A DNA stretch of 63,485 nucleotides, taken from an uncultured Lachnospiraceae bacterium (lineage in GTDB: Bacteria; Bacillota; Clostridia; Lachnospirales; Lachnospiraceae). The notes beneath the pieces are model-generated. The model saw only the letters and a program-made list of their open reading frames with translations. It was not told the DNA's origin and made no database searches. Of the stretch, positions 63,434-63,485 are shown piece by piece (positions within the stretch are counted from its first letter, which is position 1; every line of letters begins with the position of its first letter). Made by a program: the position numbers and the translations under genes. The DNA lies in assembly GCA_947174015.1 (NCBI GenBank), contig CAMWHJ010000011.1:1-63485 (forward strand), in the 5' to 3' direction.

Positions 63434-63473
63434 GTAACTGTTCAGTAGGTCTGTGCATTTACTGCACAGACCG
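63434..63473. repeat. Hairpin repeat, family C (copy 3)
   Basis: GTAACTGTTCAG, then the GGTCTGTGCA/TGCACAGACC hairpin. It is near-identical to the reverse complement of 5399-5439 and to 19776-19815, and lies at the end of the window. Confidence 0.8.
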
Positions 63474-63485
63474 TAAGAAAAAGTG

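Overview
The window reads as a chromosomal segment of an endospore-forming, low-to-mid GC Clostridia, most like the gut family Lachnospiraceae. I base this on the complete spoIIIA operon and spoIVB, the gene order asp23-nusB-xseA-xseB-ispA-dxs-tlyA-nadK-argR-recN-spoIVB, strong AGGAGG-type ribosome binding sites and an anaerobic (cobalt-early) cobalamin pathway. No species can be named from the sequence alone.

Layout. (1) 52-5292: spoIIIAA to spoIIIAH, the mother-cell/forespore channel operon. (2) 5293-10625: a tRNA-Gly, an unrecognised 246-aa protein, an AIM24/TIGR00266 protein, release factor 3 (prfC) and a transglutaminase-like lipoprotein. (3) 10666-21253: a housekeeping run from asp23 to recN and spoIVB (stress/envelope protein, transcription termination, exonuclease VII, isoprenoid precursors, rRNA methylase, NAD kinase, arginine repressor, DNA repair, sporulation protease). 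spo0A, which usually follows spoIVB, is absent here. (4) 21414-51441: about 30 kb of tetrapyrrole/cobalamin genes. cbiJ and cbiG lie on the minus strand. cbiD, L, F, H, ET, A, cobU, cobS, a second short cobU-like gene, cbiB, cobD, cbiP and cbiC lie on the plus strand, followed by hemA, hemC, cobA-hemD, hemB, hemL and cobT. Together these run from glutamyl-tRNA to uroporphyrinogen III and precorrin-2, round the corrin ring, and through nucleotide-loop assembly. The cobaltochelatase, precorrin-2 dehydrogenase and corrinoid adenosyltransferase are not in the window.

(5) 31148-39602: an A/T-rich accessory island that splits the cobalamin run. It holds a TPR-like protein, an orphan hybrid histidine kinase, a broken Rpn-family nuclease/transposase gene with one in-frame stop, a fragment of a second such gene, and a 920-aa SF1 helicase fused to a C-terminal PD-(D/E)XK-like nuclease, which has the look of a defence protein.

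(6) 51581-60408: an operon with its own promoter and a long structured leader. It encodes a lipoprotein, a VTC-domain protein, a DUF4956 membrane protein, a CotH-like protein, a membrane-anchored glycosidase-like protein, a HEAT-repeat membrane protein and a processive family-2 glycosyltransferase with D,D,D,QxxRW motifs. The best reading is synthesis and export or decoration of an unidentified surface polysaccharide. (7) 60459-63365: a class A penicillin-binding protein with its own promoter and terminator.

The gaps between these blocks carry a family of short palindromic repeats built from GTAACTATTC or GTAACAGTTC arms. The clearest case is an 83-bp unit at 5304-5386 that recurs in inverted orientation at 51457-51539 with one mismatch. 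With the helicase-nuclease island and the polysaccharide operon, these repeats are the parts most worth following up.
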